A program made the position numbers and the translations under genes. Below are positions 1-11,986 of a DNA stretch of 64,000 nt, in pieces. Under the pieces are notes generated by a model, which saw nothing but the letters and a program-made list of their open reading frames with translations, had not been told where the DNA came from and searched no databases. Source of the stretch: Ceratobasidium sp. AG-K (Eukaryota; Basidiomycota; Agaricomycetes; Cantharellales; Ceratobasidiaceae); assembly GCA_037039685.1 (NCBI GenBank), contig JAWNGF010000002.1:3720001-3784000 (forward strand), given 5' to 3'. Every line of letters begins with the position of its first letter. The first letter of the stretch is position 1.

Positions 1-1646
1 GGGACTTTCTGGCGGGCACAATTGTCCAAGAGCCAATGGCGGGCCATACAGGTGCAGTGTACTCGATCGCGTACTCACACGACGGACTGCGACTGGTATC
101 TGGTTCAGAGGATTGTACAGTTAGAGTATGGAATACGTCGGAGGCACACTGTTGGCCAGTCCGTTTGAGGGCCATACCGGGGCTGTCAACTCCGTTTCAT
201 TCTCGCCTAACGGGGCTCAGGTTGTGTCCAGTTCAGATGATCGCACGATGAGAGTTTGGGAAGCCGCCAGTGGAAATTTGCTGGTTGGGCCACTCGAAGG
301 GCATAATCGCTTTATCAACTCGGTCCTATTCACGACGGATGGCACACGCATCCTATCTGGTTCCTCCGACCATACAATCCGTGTGTGGGATGCACGCCAC
401 GGGACACCGGACGCCACCAAACCCTTGGGACACTCCGGCGGCATCTACTGTGTTGCGTTGTCGCCCGACGGAACACACATTGCATCTGGTTCAGGCGACT
501 GCACGATCTGCGTCTGGGACACACGCGACGGCACACTAGTCGCCGGTCCATTCAAAGGTCATACCGGCCCGGTCAGCTCGGTGGCATTCTCGCCCGATGG
601 AGCGCGAATCGTGTCTGGCTCTGTGGGATCCACACCCTGCACATATGGGACGCGTTTACCGGAGGTTTACTCATCGGTCCGATCGAGGGACACAGCGCTC
701 GGGTCAATTCAGTCGCCTTTTCGCGGAACGGCAGCCAGGTTGCATCCGGATCCGCTGATCAAACTATCCGGCTATGGGACTCGCACACCGGCAAATCGGT
801 CGCCAAGCCATTCGAGGGCCACAAGGGACGAGTCATGTCGATCGTGTTCTCGCCCGACGGGACCTACATAGCCTCCGGTTCCTCCTTGCCCCAGCCCCCT
901 TTCCCAGTCCGCCCAGTCCGCAGCATTACCGAGGGCTCGCTCATAGTCTTACCGAGGGCTCGCTCGATAACGTTAATCCCGCTGTCGAGCCCACGGTACG
1001 AATGTGGCACGCCAATGACGGCGCCGCTCCGATCTGGGCGTCGCGCGCTCACACCGAATCTGTCCAATGCGTAGCGTTTCTCACCCGACGGGACGAGGGT
1101 GGTGTCTGGCTCGGATCGCGGCACCATCCATGTGCTGGACGCGCGTAACGGTTTGGTGCTGCATGGTCCATTCACAGGGCACACTGACACTGTCACTCCG
1201 TGGCATTCTCGCCTGATGGAACGCGCGTCATCTCTGGCTCCAACGTGGTATGCGTGTGGGACGTGGAGAACGGTACGATGGTGGTTGACCCACTCAAGGG
1301 CCATACAAGTGTCGTTACCTCGGTCGCGTTCTCTCTCGATGGTCGGCGCATCATCTCTGGTTCACATGACGGTACGATTCGCATCTGGGACGTGGCAGCC
1401 ATCGCTCGAGCAAGTGCCACATCGTCCGACGACTGGTCAATTGATAACACGGGTGGCTGACCGACTCGCGCTCGCAGCGGTTGTTCTGGGTGCCGTCCGA
1501 CCTGCGCAGATAGGCTTGGGTTCCTTACTGCCTCCAATCCTATCGTGATCAACGCTGATTGTACCACACGCATTGATGACACCATGCTGCTGGGGGATCG
1601 CTGGGTTGGGTGCTACGATGCGTCATTAGACCCTGCTTCGCCCTAG
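1..1646 (+). pseudogene. Decayed WD40-repeat protein gene, C-terminal part
   Basis: Repeated units of about 43 residues carry the WD40 pattern ([25 protein letters not shown]). At least eight blades can be read, but no frame stays open. The repeat moves from frame 3 to frame 2 near 130-145, to frame 1 near 630, is degenerate at 885-985, resumes in frame 3, changes to frame 1 near 1073 and back to frame 3 near 1197. A tail follows (QRLFWVPSDLRR, then LGFLTASNPIV and LLGDRWVGCYDAS). It again crosses frames and meets a TAG at 1644. Tails of this type follow WD40 arrays in the NACHT-WD40 (HET-E-like) proteins of agaricomycetes; that parentage is inferred, since the 5' part lies outside the window. 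The many breaks make a pseudogene much more likely than sequencing error. Confidence 0.8.
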
Positions 1647-3185
1647 ACCGCCTACGCCTCGTTATTCGCTGTGACCTCGCACTATCTTCATGGGTTATTA
1701 TATTTTGCTCACGTCCTTACATTACTTATCCCCGCTTCATACCATGTATCCATTCGGTCTATTGAATCTAAACTTTGCAACTTCCAAGTAAATGTGAGCT
1801 CGTTCTTGGGACCCCGTCGGCTTCAATCAGGTTGTCGATAATCATGGTTGGAGTCTCAACGGTCCATTACAACTCCGCTCGGCGCTCACTCGGCTCACTT
1901 GGAGACTCGAGTTGATGTTCTGTTCCCTACCGCCTTGTGGCCATGTAGGTCTCCTTTATCATTCGTGATAGAGTCGCGCTCCGCATCTCCTGAACCGACG
2001 ATTGTGTTATTACCAATCCTCCATATATCCTCGTACCCTTTACTATGCTGGTACTGATAATTACACATGACTTGATCTCACGTCTGACGCTTAGCATTGT
2101 GCGAATCGCCTGTGGGTTGCCCGCAGGGATGACTGTGGATCGAAACAACGCATGTATGCAGCTAGATGACAGAGACGATTGAAAATGGGCAAGACAAGCA
2201 CCATTTCCAGCCTCCCAAACTCAGTGCCGTACCGTTAATTCAGAGCTACTTGGCCCTGTGGCTTAAGGAAAGCCCACCTATGCCAGCTTACTCTAGGGCG
2301 AAAAACAGTGTATGAAATTCAACAAACTGGCCAGCGAATAGGGGTCCCCTGCCGGACAAGTACCCACCACTATTTAAGTAGCCAATTCTTAAAGCTCAAG
2401 CACTCGAGCCCCCACGACTCACAAATAAACTTGGCCGGCTTTACCTAGTTCTTATTTCGAGCGAAAATAACTGGAGTACCTGCCTGATAGTTGAGCCACT
2501 GCTCTGACTGTTCTTCGACTCGGGTTCGGGACGGCGCCAAGTGAAAGCAATATGGACCAAAAGGCCAAAGGGCGAGGAAGGCTTAGCGTAGAAAGCTCAT
2601 GTATATCGTAGAATATACTGGAGAAAAATCGAGTCAAGTGTGCGAACGACTACCTATATGCAGAGTATATGCCCAGTAAGCGTATCGAATGACTCGGGCA
2701 TGTTGAAGTATACAAGGGTCGCACGCGAGCCCTCCGTGTACCATCTACTTTCCCTTTTCTCACTATCTATCTTTACTCTATTGTTTTCATAGACACTATT
2801 CTGTTTTACTATTTCTGCAGTTAGGTCATGGAAGAGGGCCCTCGCTCATCCTCTGGCATAATATTACACAAACCCAATCTGAGTGGCGGCGCTGTCAAAA
2901 ACCGCACTACACTGATCATTCCATTCGTTGGTTTCGATAGGATTCTCAAAGTTGAGGTCGCTCCCACCAGCGGGCCAGTGGGCCGGTGGCGGCTGGTGAC
3001 TGCCTCGAGGGATATATTATCTAATATTACTAAAAGAAGGTTAGTGCACAGCATCAGCTTACCAACGTCAACGTCATACGTCAAGTCGCACATCCGCACC
3101 ATCATTCGAACTCTCGTCAGACTTCACCCAACCAACTTCAACTACCTATATCCCTTCCAAAGTACTCCAGGCCAACTCGAGCGCT
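1647..3185. other. Gene-poor spacer
   Basis: I find no reading frame with recognisable domain content or a plausible spliced model. Short open frames at 1848-2148 and 2821-3202 overlap on opposite strands and have no protein-like composition. Pyrimidine-rich DNA near 2740-2820 and the stretch just before 3186 probably hold the promoter and 5' leader of the next gene. Confidence 0.4.
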
Positions 3186-3748
3186 ATGTCTTACCCCTCT
3201 AACAACGATTATGACTCCAGCGACCGCAGGGACTTTGGGCGTGACCAGCGGTAAGTCTGCAGAGTCGACAGCGGCAGACGATGGCAAATGTGTTGACGGT
3301 ATCTTTATGTCGTTTCACGCCCCACAGGTACAATACCGACGAAGCGGATGCTCGGGGACTTCATACGGAGGCTGGACGGAATTCGATGAATCACTTCAAC
3401 AACGCAGCGGAGGGTGTTGGTCGTGCTGCAGCCGAATTCAATTCAGGAGGAGGTCGCAACGCAGTAGAAGGTGTCGGAAACCCGCTAGCCAATCGCAATG
3501 AGAACGATGGCGAGCGTACAAACCCGTTCCTGAAACCTGCTCAGATGCTCGCTGAAGCTACCCAGGAAGGTCTCAAAGGAATTCCGGGGGCCATATTTGT
3601 GAGTGACTGGCTACCCATAGTCGAACTATTCTAAGAGGTTGTGGGCATTCAGGAATTTGCTACTGGCCAATACGAAGCGCACAAAGTGCATCCCGAAGGA
3701 AACCAGCATAATCACAACCAATCTGAGCCGAGGCGCGACCAGTTTTAA
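3186..3748 (+). CDS. Small hydrophilic protein of unknown function
   Basis: Three exons join cleanly: 3186-3250, 3328-3598 and 3653-3748, with GTAAGT and GTGAGT donors and CAG acceptors. The product is about 143 residues. It starts MSYPSNNDYDSSD, has a middle rich in Asn, Gly and Ala (GRNAVEGVGNPLANRNEND), then a short amphipathic stretch (AQMLAEATQEGLKGIPGAIF), and ends in a His/Asn/Gln-rich tail closing RRDQF. I see no signal peptide, membrane segment or catalytic motif. Charge and low complexity suggest a disordered protein. I do not recognise the family. The splice pattern and the single continuous frame across three exons are the evidence that it is a real gene. Confidence 0.65.
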
Positions 3749-3935
3749 TTAATTTAGCTGTTGGGTCCTACAGGGCGTCGTTGTGCACGTGGGAGCTTGA
3801 CATTGCCTTTATATATACTGAATTGTAGTGGACTTCAATTATCTTCAGTCTGTGCAGATATGGGTGTTGGGTATCTCAAGTCTAAGGGTCAAAGATGACC
3901 AACGTTCAGATACAGTAATGCACGCCATGATAGTG

Positions 3936-6511
3936 TCAAAGATTGGAAGATTGGAACTTAACCCCTCTATCTGATTCCGATAATCCTTTTGCTTTTTCTC
4001 GTAGAAAACGACGCTACATTGTCACCGTTTCAACTCGGGCGTTGCCATCCTTCGATTAAACCAAGTACGTACCAGTATTTTACCACTCGCATTCTTAGGT
4101 ATCGTGTCTACGAAAACGACGCCTCCTTCTAGCCATTTATATTTGACCTTTTTGTCAGCAACGAACTGACGGACGTCGTTAGATTATAATGGATTATAAC
4201 CGTGTGTGCTCACCCGAGCAATATCTTGTTTTATGGCTGGTCCATCTTTCCCACTCTTCTGTCCTTGTTTTGAGAGAACCACGAAAGCCAAAGGTACTTC
4301 ACCCGAGAACTCGTCCGGGAAACCAATTACGCCGGCGTCGTCGACCCAAGGGTGATCCAACAAGTGCCCCTCGAGTTCAGCAGGAGCGACTTGAAATCCT
4401 CGAACCTTGATCAATTCCTTCAAGCGATCGACAATGAATAAATCTCCAGATTTATTGATAATAACCTCGTCCCCAGTGTGAACCCATCCGTTCACATAGG
4501 TTTCCTTTGTACTGAAAACAAATCAATGACTTCGGTCGTAAGCTTCGCCATGGATAAAGACGCACGCTACTTCGTTGTTTTCATAACGTAAAGTATTCTG
4601 CGGGCCGGCAACCACTAGTTCGCCTGGTTCATCGTAACCAGCCAGTGTTCCATCGTGTTTGACAATCTTGATTATCGTATTCGGGATAATATGCCCAGCA
4701 CTACCGGCCACCCCACCCGTACCAGCATGCTCTAGAGGCACCATTGTGACGATGCTCGCTGCGTAGATGTGAGTTTGGTTAGCTAAAGACATAAACTAGG
4801 TTAAAAAACACACATGTCTCGGTTGTGCCTGTTGGTAAGTTGTGGTGAATTGATATTTATGCATCACAAGAAGTGTGTGCACACGTACCATAGGCTTGTC
4901 CAAAGCTGATGTTCGGAACGACACGCATGAATTGTGCTGTCAACTCGGCAGAGACAGGTGCAGCACCAACCACAGCAAAATGGCAATGAGAGAGATCAAA
5001 TGATTTCGTGGCCGGATGCTGAGTGAGACGCTAGGCTGAGATTTTAGACAGAGGGGACTTGGATTATATGCACCTTGCAAAAGAGCACGACCTGTGGAGG
5101 AACCAGCCTAGGTCTGGATTCAGCAAGGCCTATTGGGGCATGAGATAGAGGACGCACGATAGATGTGTGATACGGTACTTGACAATACTTTTGAGCATAT
5201 CCGTAAAGTTGAACTTGGGAATGACAACCAAAGGGAGACCAGCAAACACGCCAAAGTGGGTCTAAATACGCCAATATTAATCGTAGGATTTATCAGTCAG
5301 TACCTCATGTAAAGCACAAGTATCGTCCGTACCACGTAGACGAGCCCATAAATGTCTACATTTTCCCTAATCAAAATGAAAACCGGACGCATTTACCCGG
5401 CAAAACTTACGGAACATAGGCAGTACCCCCAAATTGACGTCTGATTTCCTGTATCGGGCCTTTTTCCGCGAGAGAGTAGAATCGTTTAATCTAGTAAATG
5501 CGGCATTTTGAATGATATTGGCGATTACCGCGTAATGTGGGATAGCAACGGCCTTCGGTTTACCGGTCGTACCGCTTATAGCCGATTGGGTCAATTTCAG
5601 CGATCAGAGGTCTGCATCAACATATACTAATATTACGCACCTCGAGAAAGAGTAGAAAGCAACCTTGGTCTTGTTCTCTCCCGGAGCGAGACGCTTCTCT
5701 TCGAAAGACTTGCGAGATTTCAACCCCTCTGTGGTACTGTCAGCATTTATTTCAACTTTGAGAGGGGATCAAACTCTTATACCAGCTACGAGCTGGTCGA
5801 CCACGACAAGCCGATCAGAATCGAAAACCTGCTGTGCGGCGAGCAGTACTATTATGCGATCTCTAGCTATTCCAGCTTTTTTCGCAGCATTTGATGCAAC
5901 TTCGAGGTTGGTTGAGTGAGCAAACAATAGCTTGCAATTTGTAGCCTATGGATAATGTATTAATAACATTGATCATTACCCTTCTTGAGCCCACACGAAC
6001 CAATAATTGGTATGCCAGCTCATCCTCTGTAAACCCTGGGTTTGCACATGACACGGTCAACGACAGTCTATGTGAAGCCCAGATGGTGATAGGGTAGTCC
6101 ACGTTATTTGGTGAGAATAAGCAAACTAGAAAATACGAAAGGCCACTCGGTTGGTAATCACTGACTAGGTGGGATTCGGCTTACCAGTGTTATCCTCGAC
6201 TATTGTTTAGATCGGTCGAGTGTTGAGTAATTTTTTGTTTCCTTATTGTAGTTATTGGGCTCACCAATGTCCGGCCACCTCGCTCTGATAGCATTCGCTA
6301 ACCCCCAGGTTCGCGCACGGACCTCCTCATAGCCTACGCCCCGCCCAGTCTCGTCTTCTACAAACCAGGGGCTATCTGAATCTCGAATAGGACGCAGGGG
6401 GTGAGTCGAGTCAAGCATAAATTGAACAATAGACACGTCATCAGGCGTATCTGATGCAACGTCAAGAGGCCCAACAAGTGAGGAAAATGTTCCATCTGGA
6501 TTCCGAGACAT
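3936..6511 (-). CDS. 4-coumarate-CoA-ligase-like acyl-CoA synthetase (ANL superfamily)
   Basis: A multi-exon adenylate-forming enzyme that would activate a carboxylic acid with ATP and load it onto CoA. The start MSRNPDGTFSS at 6511 is the first ATG of the reading frame. Spliced motifs in order: SPNNVDYPITIWA (substrate-domain start), the AMP-binding loop FSSGTTGKPK formed exactly across an intron near 5590-5640, LPLVVIPKFNF, LVPPQVVLFCK, YGTTETSSIV (A5 motif), HTGDE, VDRLKELIKVRGFQVAPAELE, and the catalytic-lysine end PKNASGKILRRFLREKAK, where the last intron (about 59 nt) restores RRFLRE. The stop is at 3936-3938. All core motifs are intact, so the enzyme should be active. The substrate (phenylpropanoid, fatty or phenylacetic acid) cannot be told from sequence. 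No obvious PTS1 peroxisomal signal is seen at the C terminus (SSNL). Confidence 0.88.
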
Positions 6512-6772
6512 TTAAGTAGTCAAAGAAAAGGGATAGTCCACCAGCAACTTATATTCTCAAGTCACCGTCCTGGGCGATGGCGTCAACGGTGGGAACGCCG
6601 TCCATCCTGTTCTGGGATTAGGGATTTGTAAGCGGCCTGGATTCTGGCCATAAATAGACGGATGGCGTGTTCAGAGATGAGAGAATAATGGTTATGAGTT
6701 ATATAAACATGATAAGGGATCTCTCTTTAGGGAGGGCATCAGATGCCAATATAGAACGCAGAGGTAGTCTTA

Positions 6773-9700
6773 CTATAGGCTGCCTTTTACTACTTCCTGA
6801 CATCTTCCGCAAAGCTCAGCAATATCGTTGCTCACAGACGGAGACGATTTGGCGGTCCATTTCCAGCATCTGGGACACTTGGAGTCGCGCGAAGGCCCAA
6901 TGCGAAGCAATATGCGTTCGCTCCCTAGTTAAATAAGTGATATGTACGGGGAAGGTTTGCAAGTCAAGTATGACTCACCCAAAGATAGCTCCTGGTCTGC
7001 GTATGACCAAGTATGCGCCTCACTTGCTTCGTTTGTTACAAGAACGTCTGAAACAATAAATATAGATGCCAGTGTATCCTCTGGACCATAAACTAAATAT
7101 CAAAGTGGTTTCATTTATGGAGAGATCGGTCACGTACTCTCCCTAGAAATAACGCCAGCAATGGGACCTTGTTCGTGCAGAACCACTTCCACTCGTGCCT
7201 CAAGCGCGCTCTTTAGTTCCCTGGTGGTGAATCAAAGTTAGCACGGAGAAACCGGGGGAAAGACTCTATACTTCTTCTGCCGAACCCTTTCCAAGGACTC
7301 CAAGACGCCAGCCCGCACGCTTAAAATGTGTTGCATATCCTTTTCAGCACGGGCATTATTATAAATCTCGGGCTATATGCGTGTGGATCAATAGTTATAC
7401 GATCCGAGTACGTGTATTACCCACCAGAGATCTCCATCCCAACTGGAAAAAACTACCTGAAACAGAGGGATCAAGGTGCGCCTGAATTTCCTCAGCAAGA
7501 TGAGGAAGTATGGGCGCTACAACTGTTGAAAGGGTACGTAAAATCTTGATGACAATGAAACTCTATTCTAAGGTGTCACCAGAGGTGCACATACCTTGAC
7601 CATCATACTCATCGCGAGTAGTCGGACTGGGCTGTTTGGGCCCTCGGCATATAGTGGGTCTTTCATAATATCAAAGTAGAGTGATGACAGGACGTTGTTC
7701 GTAAACCCGGAAACGGAATGAACCACTGGATAGAGCTGGTGAGACCCAGAGGGACAGAGAATTATATAACGTCGACTGCATACCTTTCTGGAAGTTGTAC
7801 GTGGAGTATGCCTCGACTGCGCCCCGTTCCAGCGTATAAAGTTGGTGCATCACATAACGCTCAAGCTAAAACGAGATAAAATTTAGCTAAATGAGCACTG
7901 GTGTCGACTACCTGCTCACTAGTCCTAGATCCTCGTATCGTGGTTCCGGTACCGCCTGGCTTTGGGAGGAACCTATGTTTCCCAGTACAAATCGGGCCGA
8001 GTTTCGGATTTTGCGAAGGGTTTCGTTCGCCTGCGCCAGAACGGCTGGACTTAATGAGACGTCTTTCCCATACTCTACGGTTGCCGCCCAGAGCCTTAAA
8101 ACGTCGGCCCCATAGGCGGGCTCCTTTTTCTTGTTCTAAAAAAGTATGTTAAGATTGCGGTCGAGAAACTTCTGTTGTGACTTACCTGACCTCCTTGGGT
8201 GATGGTTATCGGGCTAATGATATTGCCCAAGCTCTTGCTCATTTTCTTCCCGTTCGAATCCAAGACAAAACCATGGGTAATTAGTGTGCCATACGGGGCT
8301 CGTGGTTTCTGCCCTTCTTCGAGGCAGCTGACAGCAGTGAGCAAAGAGCTCTGAAACCACCCACGGTGCTGGTCGCTCCCTTCGAGATAAATGTCCGCGA
8401 ATGGACCTTCCCTGAGCTTCATATCCCGAATAAGTGACCAAGAAGCACCGCTATCAAACCACACATCAATCGTGTCCGTTCCTTTCCGCCAGGTTCGACC
8501 GCTGGACTGCTCGGAAGGGGGAACGAAATCCTGCACAGGGCCATCCCACCAATGGTTAACACCCCTTTCGGAAAGAACGTTGATAATATGGTCAAGTGAT
8601 TCGGGTGTGAGAAGAGCTTCGTCGGTAGTTACGTCGTGGAGAGCCGGAATAGGTACGCCCCAAGTACGTTGCCGAGAAATGCACCACTCGGAGCGCTCGC
8701 GTATAAACGCCTCGAGACGGGAGCGAGCTAAATATACTCAAGTTAGACCAGTATAGTACTAAATGTATTATCCGCTCACACGTTTCAGGATAGAACTTTA
8801 CATCTTTTAATGCTTGCAGTGCTTTTTCCTTGATGTTGTCCAGATTCGTAAACCACTGGGACGTCGCCCTATAAGAGTTTGGATAAGCTTCGCAACCGCT
8901 CGGGATAGCAGGAGCGTACCTAAATATGACAGGCTTTTTGGTCTTCCAGTCATATGGGTACCGATGTCGAATTGACTCCTTTTTAATCAACGCCCCTTCT
9001 TCATTTAAAACCTTGATCACTTCGATGTTACCGTCGCCGAGCACTTCTTTTCCTTTGAGCCTTGACCACTTCTCCCCGACCGCATTCGTGAATTTCCCTT
9101 CGTTATCCACAGGACACAGAATATCTTTGCTTTGACCGTGAGCTCTCCATGCGGTATAATCTTCTGGACCATGGGCCGGGGCGGTATGAACCAAGCCAGT
9201 ACCAGAGTCGGCCGTGACATGTTTGGCCGTCAGTACTGGGGATTCTGTTGTCCCAAAAATAGGTTTGTAAAGCGTGCCCACTAATTCAGCCCCTGAATTG
9301 GTCTTGGTCAGCATATAGGCAAAATCCAGATGGGCACGCGAGATGCATACCTGAGAGCTCTCCGATGACGGACCACTTTTCTCCGAATATGCCTGCGTTG
9401 GCTAGATCCTCCACTCGCGCTCCCGCCACAATGAATATTTTGTCGCCCTGGCAGCGGACTGCGGAATAAGGAATATCTGCATGCACGGCGATGGCCATAT
9501 TGGAAGGGATTGTCCAGGGAGTGGTGGTCCATATTACCAGTGATACATCATCAGAGTTGTCAAGTAGTAGTTTTTCCCAAGGCGGGTGAATATTTTCGAA
9601 CCGGGAAAGCGACATGAATGGCCCGGGATTTATGGTTGTCGACATAGTCAAGTTCTGCTTCAGCCAATGCAGATAGCGAAGAAGGTGACCAGTACACTGG

Positions 9701-10724
9701 ACGATGATGACGAGTAATAAGGCCTACATGGATGGACTTGTCAGTATAATTCCAAGTTAAATGCGAGTGAATTTCGAGCTACGAAAGCTCGATCTACCTT
9801 TCGCAACCATCTTTTGTAGCACCTTCAGTTGACGTATCTCAAACTCGTGGTCTATAAAGATGAGAGGGCTGGCGACTCGAGATGTAGAACACGTTACCAA
9901 GAGTGCGATAGCATCCGTCAGGGGACCAGTCAGCCATAATCCCAAATTCCTGAAATTCTTTCTTTTGTCGTTGAATTTCTCGCTGGGCAACTTCACGGGC
10001 GGCAGACCGAATAGTCGCGGGCGGCACGCTGCGTGCGTCCCCCTGATATTCCACCGTAAGCCAAGGCAACAGACTTTGTGGGAGAAATTCAAACCTTGAG
10101 TCCTTCCAGGGCCTTGTTCTCGATGGGGAGCCCATGACAGTCCCATCCAGGCATATAGCTAGTGGTATATGCGCCTTGGGTCAGTAAAGGGTCGCGTTAA
10201 TTGGAAATACACAAACTGGACTCGGTGTCCTTGCATGACATGAAACCGATTGATTATGTCTTTGAGAATCTTGTTTAGCGCATGTCCTGGATAACATTTT
10301 TAGCTGGCTGTATCTGGGGCAGGGCTTTTCCAGAGGCAAAACTAACCGCAATGTAGACTTCCATTGGCATAAGGGGGACCATCATGGAGCACGAATGTAG
10401 GGCTTTGTTCACGAGTTTCCCACTGTGAAAAGGTAAGGGGTTTATAAGCAATATACACGCATTTATAACATCTCTCGCCTGCCATTTGTATAATTCTTCT
10501 GTGGTCCTATTCCTATAAGGAACCTCACTTTGGGCAGGATCAGCCCAAAGTGGAAACGTTGTCTTTGGCAGCAGAAGAGTGTCCGCAAAGGCATTTTTGT
10601 TGGAAGCTTGAGAGCTATTTAGTCGAGCAAAGTATGGTACAGTTGCCCAAGACCTGATATCGCAGCGCGCTCGAGCTATACGAAGTGTCGCAGATAGCGG
10701 GCGGTGAACCACGGAAGCGCTCAT
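6773..10724 (-). CDS. ism1: Isoleucyl-tRNA synthetase, mitochondrial
   Basis: Class I aminoacyl-tRNA synthetase that charges mitochondrial tRNA-Ile. The start at 10724 gives a Ser/Arg/Ala-rich N terminus ([21 protein letters not shown]) with the character of a mitochondrial targeting sequence. Spliced motifs in order: [21 protein letters not shown] (the HIGH region, spanning an intron near 10270-10340), [30 protein letters not shown] at the start of the editing domain, [28 protein letters not shown], the KMSKS loop ([10 protein letters not shown] near 8230), and the C-terminal zinc-type motif CPRCWKW...LCGRC, ending at TAG 6773-6775. The C-terminal cysteine motif and bacterial-type architecture separate it from the cytosolic enzyme. 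It is divergent from the mitochondrial ribosome recycling factor gene. The many small introns were not all placed; the C-terminal third (6773-8080) is the least certain splice model. Confidence 0.9.
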
Positions 10725-10937
10725 CAGGTCTACAGCCTTGACTATCTATTCGACTCGGATATAAAGGTAATCCAAGTGCTACGAGTTATCTAGACCAATT
10801 CTCCTAAAGGGACAACTTGGAAGGTCACGACAAGTCGAGGACAAAATCGAGCCCAAATGATGGAACCTCACGTGACAAACCAACTTGATCGACCCAAAAG
10901 ATCGCCGTCTCGTAGAGCACCGTGATTGGGACTCGTA
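10725..10937. promoter_or_regulatory. Bidirectional promoter between mitochondrial IleRS and RRF
   Basis: These 213 bases separate the two start codons of divergently transcribed genes, both for mitochondrial translation. An AT-rich GATATAAAGG lies near 10758. I cannot assign a specific factor-binding site by eye. Shared regulation is inferred from arrangement and common function. Confidence 0.55.
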
Positions 10938-11913
10938 ATGTCAGCGAGCCCTCTTGTCAGACTAGTCTTGCGCTCGCGAATAACTCCGCGGCCCCACCTT
11001 CATTCCGTACCGCGGGCGCCCCTGCTAATAACCCCAACAACCCGCAACTATGCCAAAAGCCATCGCAAAGGAGCCTCTTTTGTCTCGAACCATCCAACCC
11101 CCGAAGTAGAAAACACGCATACCGATTTCACGCCTCCCCGAGGCTCTAAATCACACAAATCAGAGCACGAGGATATTAGCCCTGTTGCGCTTTCCGAAGA
11201 GGACGAAATCGTCACCCAGGCGAGTCGCAAGATGGACTCGACGATCGAGTGGTACAAGCGGGAGCTCGCTCAGATGGAGACTCGAGTGAGCGGTCGGGTC
11301 GTACCTTCGTTGTTGGACCCTGTGCGGGTAAAGCTCAAGTCTGCTGGAGGTGTAGCTGTTCGGTTGGATCAGGTTGCTACCGTTGGCGTTAGGGACGGAA
11401 ATGTGTTGATCATCACACTGTTCGATGAAGAGGTAAGCCGCCAGGCTCGGTATACTGAATCTGACATTGGTTATTGTAGAACATGAAAGAAGTAGAGACG
11501 GCCATTATCAACGCAGAAATACCAAACATGAACCCCCAGCGAACCGACGCTCGAACACTAAAGATCACGGTTCCCAAGTGAGTCTTGCTAATACATCCTC
11601 CCATCAGATAGCAAATACTCTTCCTAGACCGACTATGGAGGCCCGCCAGTCTGTAGTGACTGCTGCATCCAAACTCGCTGAAGACACTAAAGTCAAAATT
11701 CGCACCAGCCGAGAAGCCGGAATGAGGGAGCTCAAGAAGATGGGTTATGCCAAACACTCGAAATTTGCCGAGTCGGTGCGTCGTCTGTCAATTTACCAGT
11801 ATCTTGTGCTCATGTGACCTCGTTAAACGGCATAGATACAAAAAGCCACAGACGACCACGTCAAAAATATTGACGCAATCCTAGCCAAACTCAAAAAGAT
11901 GATCACTAGCTAA
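10938..11913 (+). CDS. rrf1: Ribosome recycling factor, mitochondrial
   Basis: Releases ribosomes from mRNA after termination, together with the mitochondrial EF-G. ATG at 10938 is preferred; an upstream TTG in the same frame is not a likely start. Residues 1-60 (MSASPLVRLVLRSRITPRPH...) are basic and rich in Arg, Ser and Pro, as in a mitochondrial presequence. The RRF domain follows: MDSTIEWYKRELAQMETRVSG, LLDPVRVKLKS, VATVGVRDGNVLIITLFDEE, then across introns ETAIINAEIPNMNPQRTD, TLKITVPKPTMEAR, VKIRTSREAGMRELKK, and the last exon ending AILAKLKKMITS. Introns begin at 11433, 11580 and about 11776. The core lines up with bacterial Frr apart from a long acidic/basic N-terminal extension. It ends 73 bases from the stop of the convergent minus-strand gene. 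Confidence 0.93.
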
Positions 11914-11986
11914 ATGCGCAATGAAATTCGTCAATAGTGTGTATCGCCCCATTACGAGCACGCAAACCCAGCCCAACCAACCCATC

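Noticed and set aside
2821..3202. Overlapping frames on both strands before the small unknown gene
   Set aside because: No domain content; the spliced gene beginning at 3186 explains the coding signal here better.
10926..10937. TTG as an upstream start for the RRF gene
   Set aside because: Adds only four residues before an ATG in the same frame; nuclear fungal genes start with ATG.
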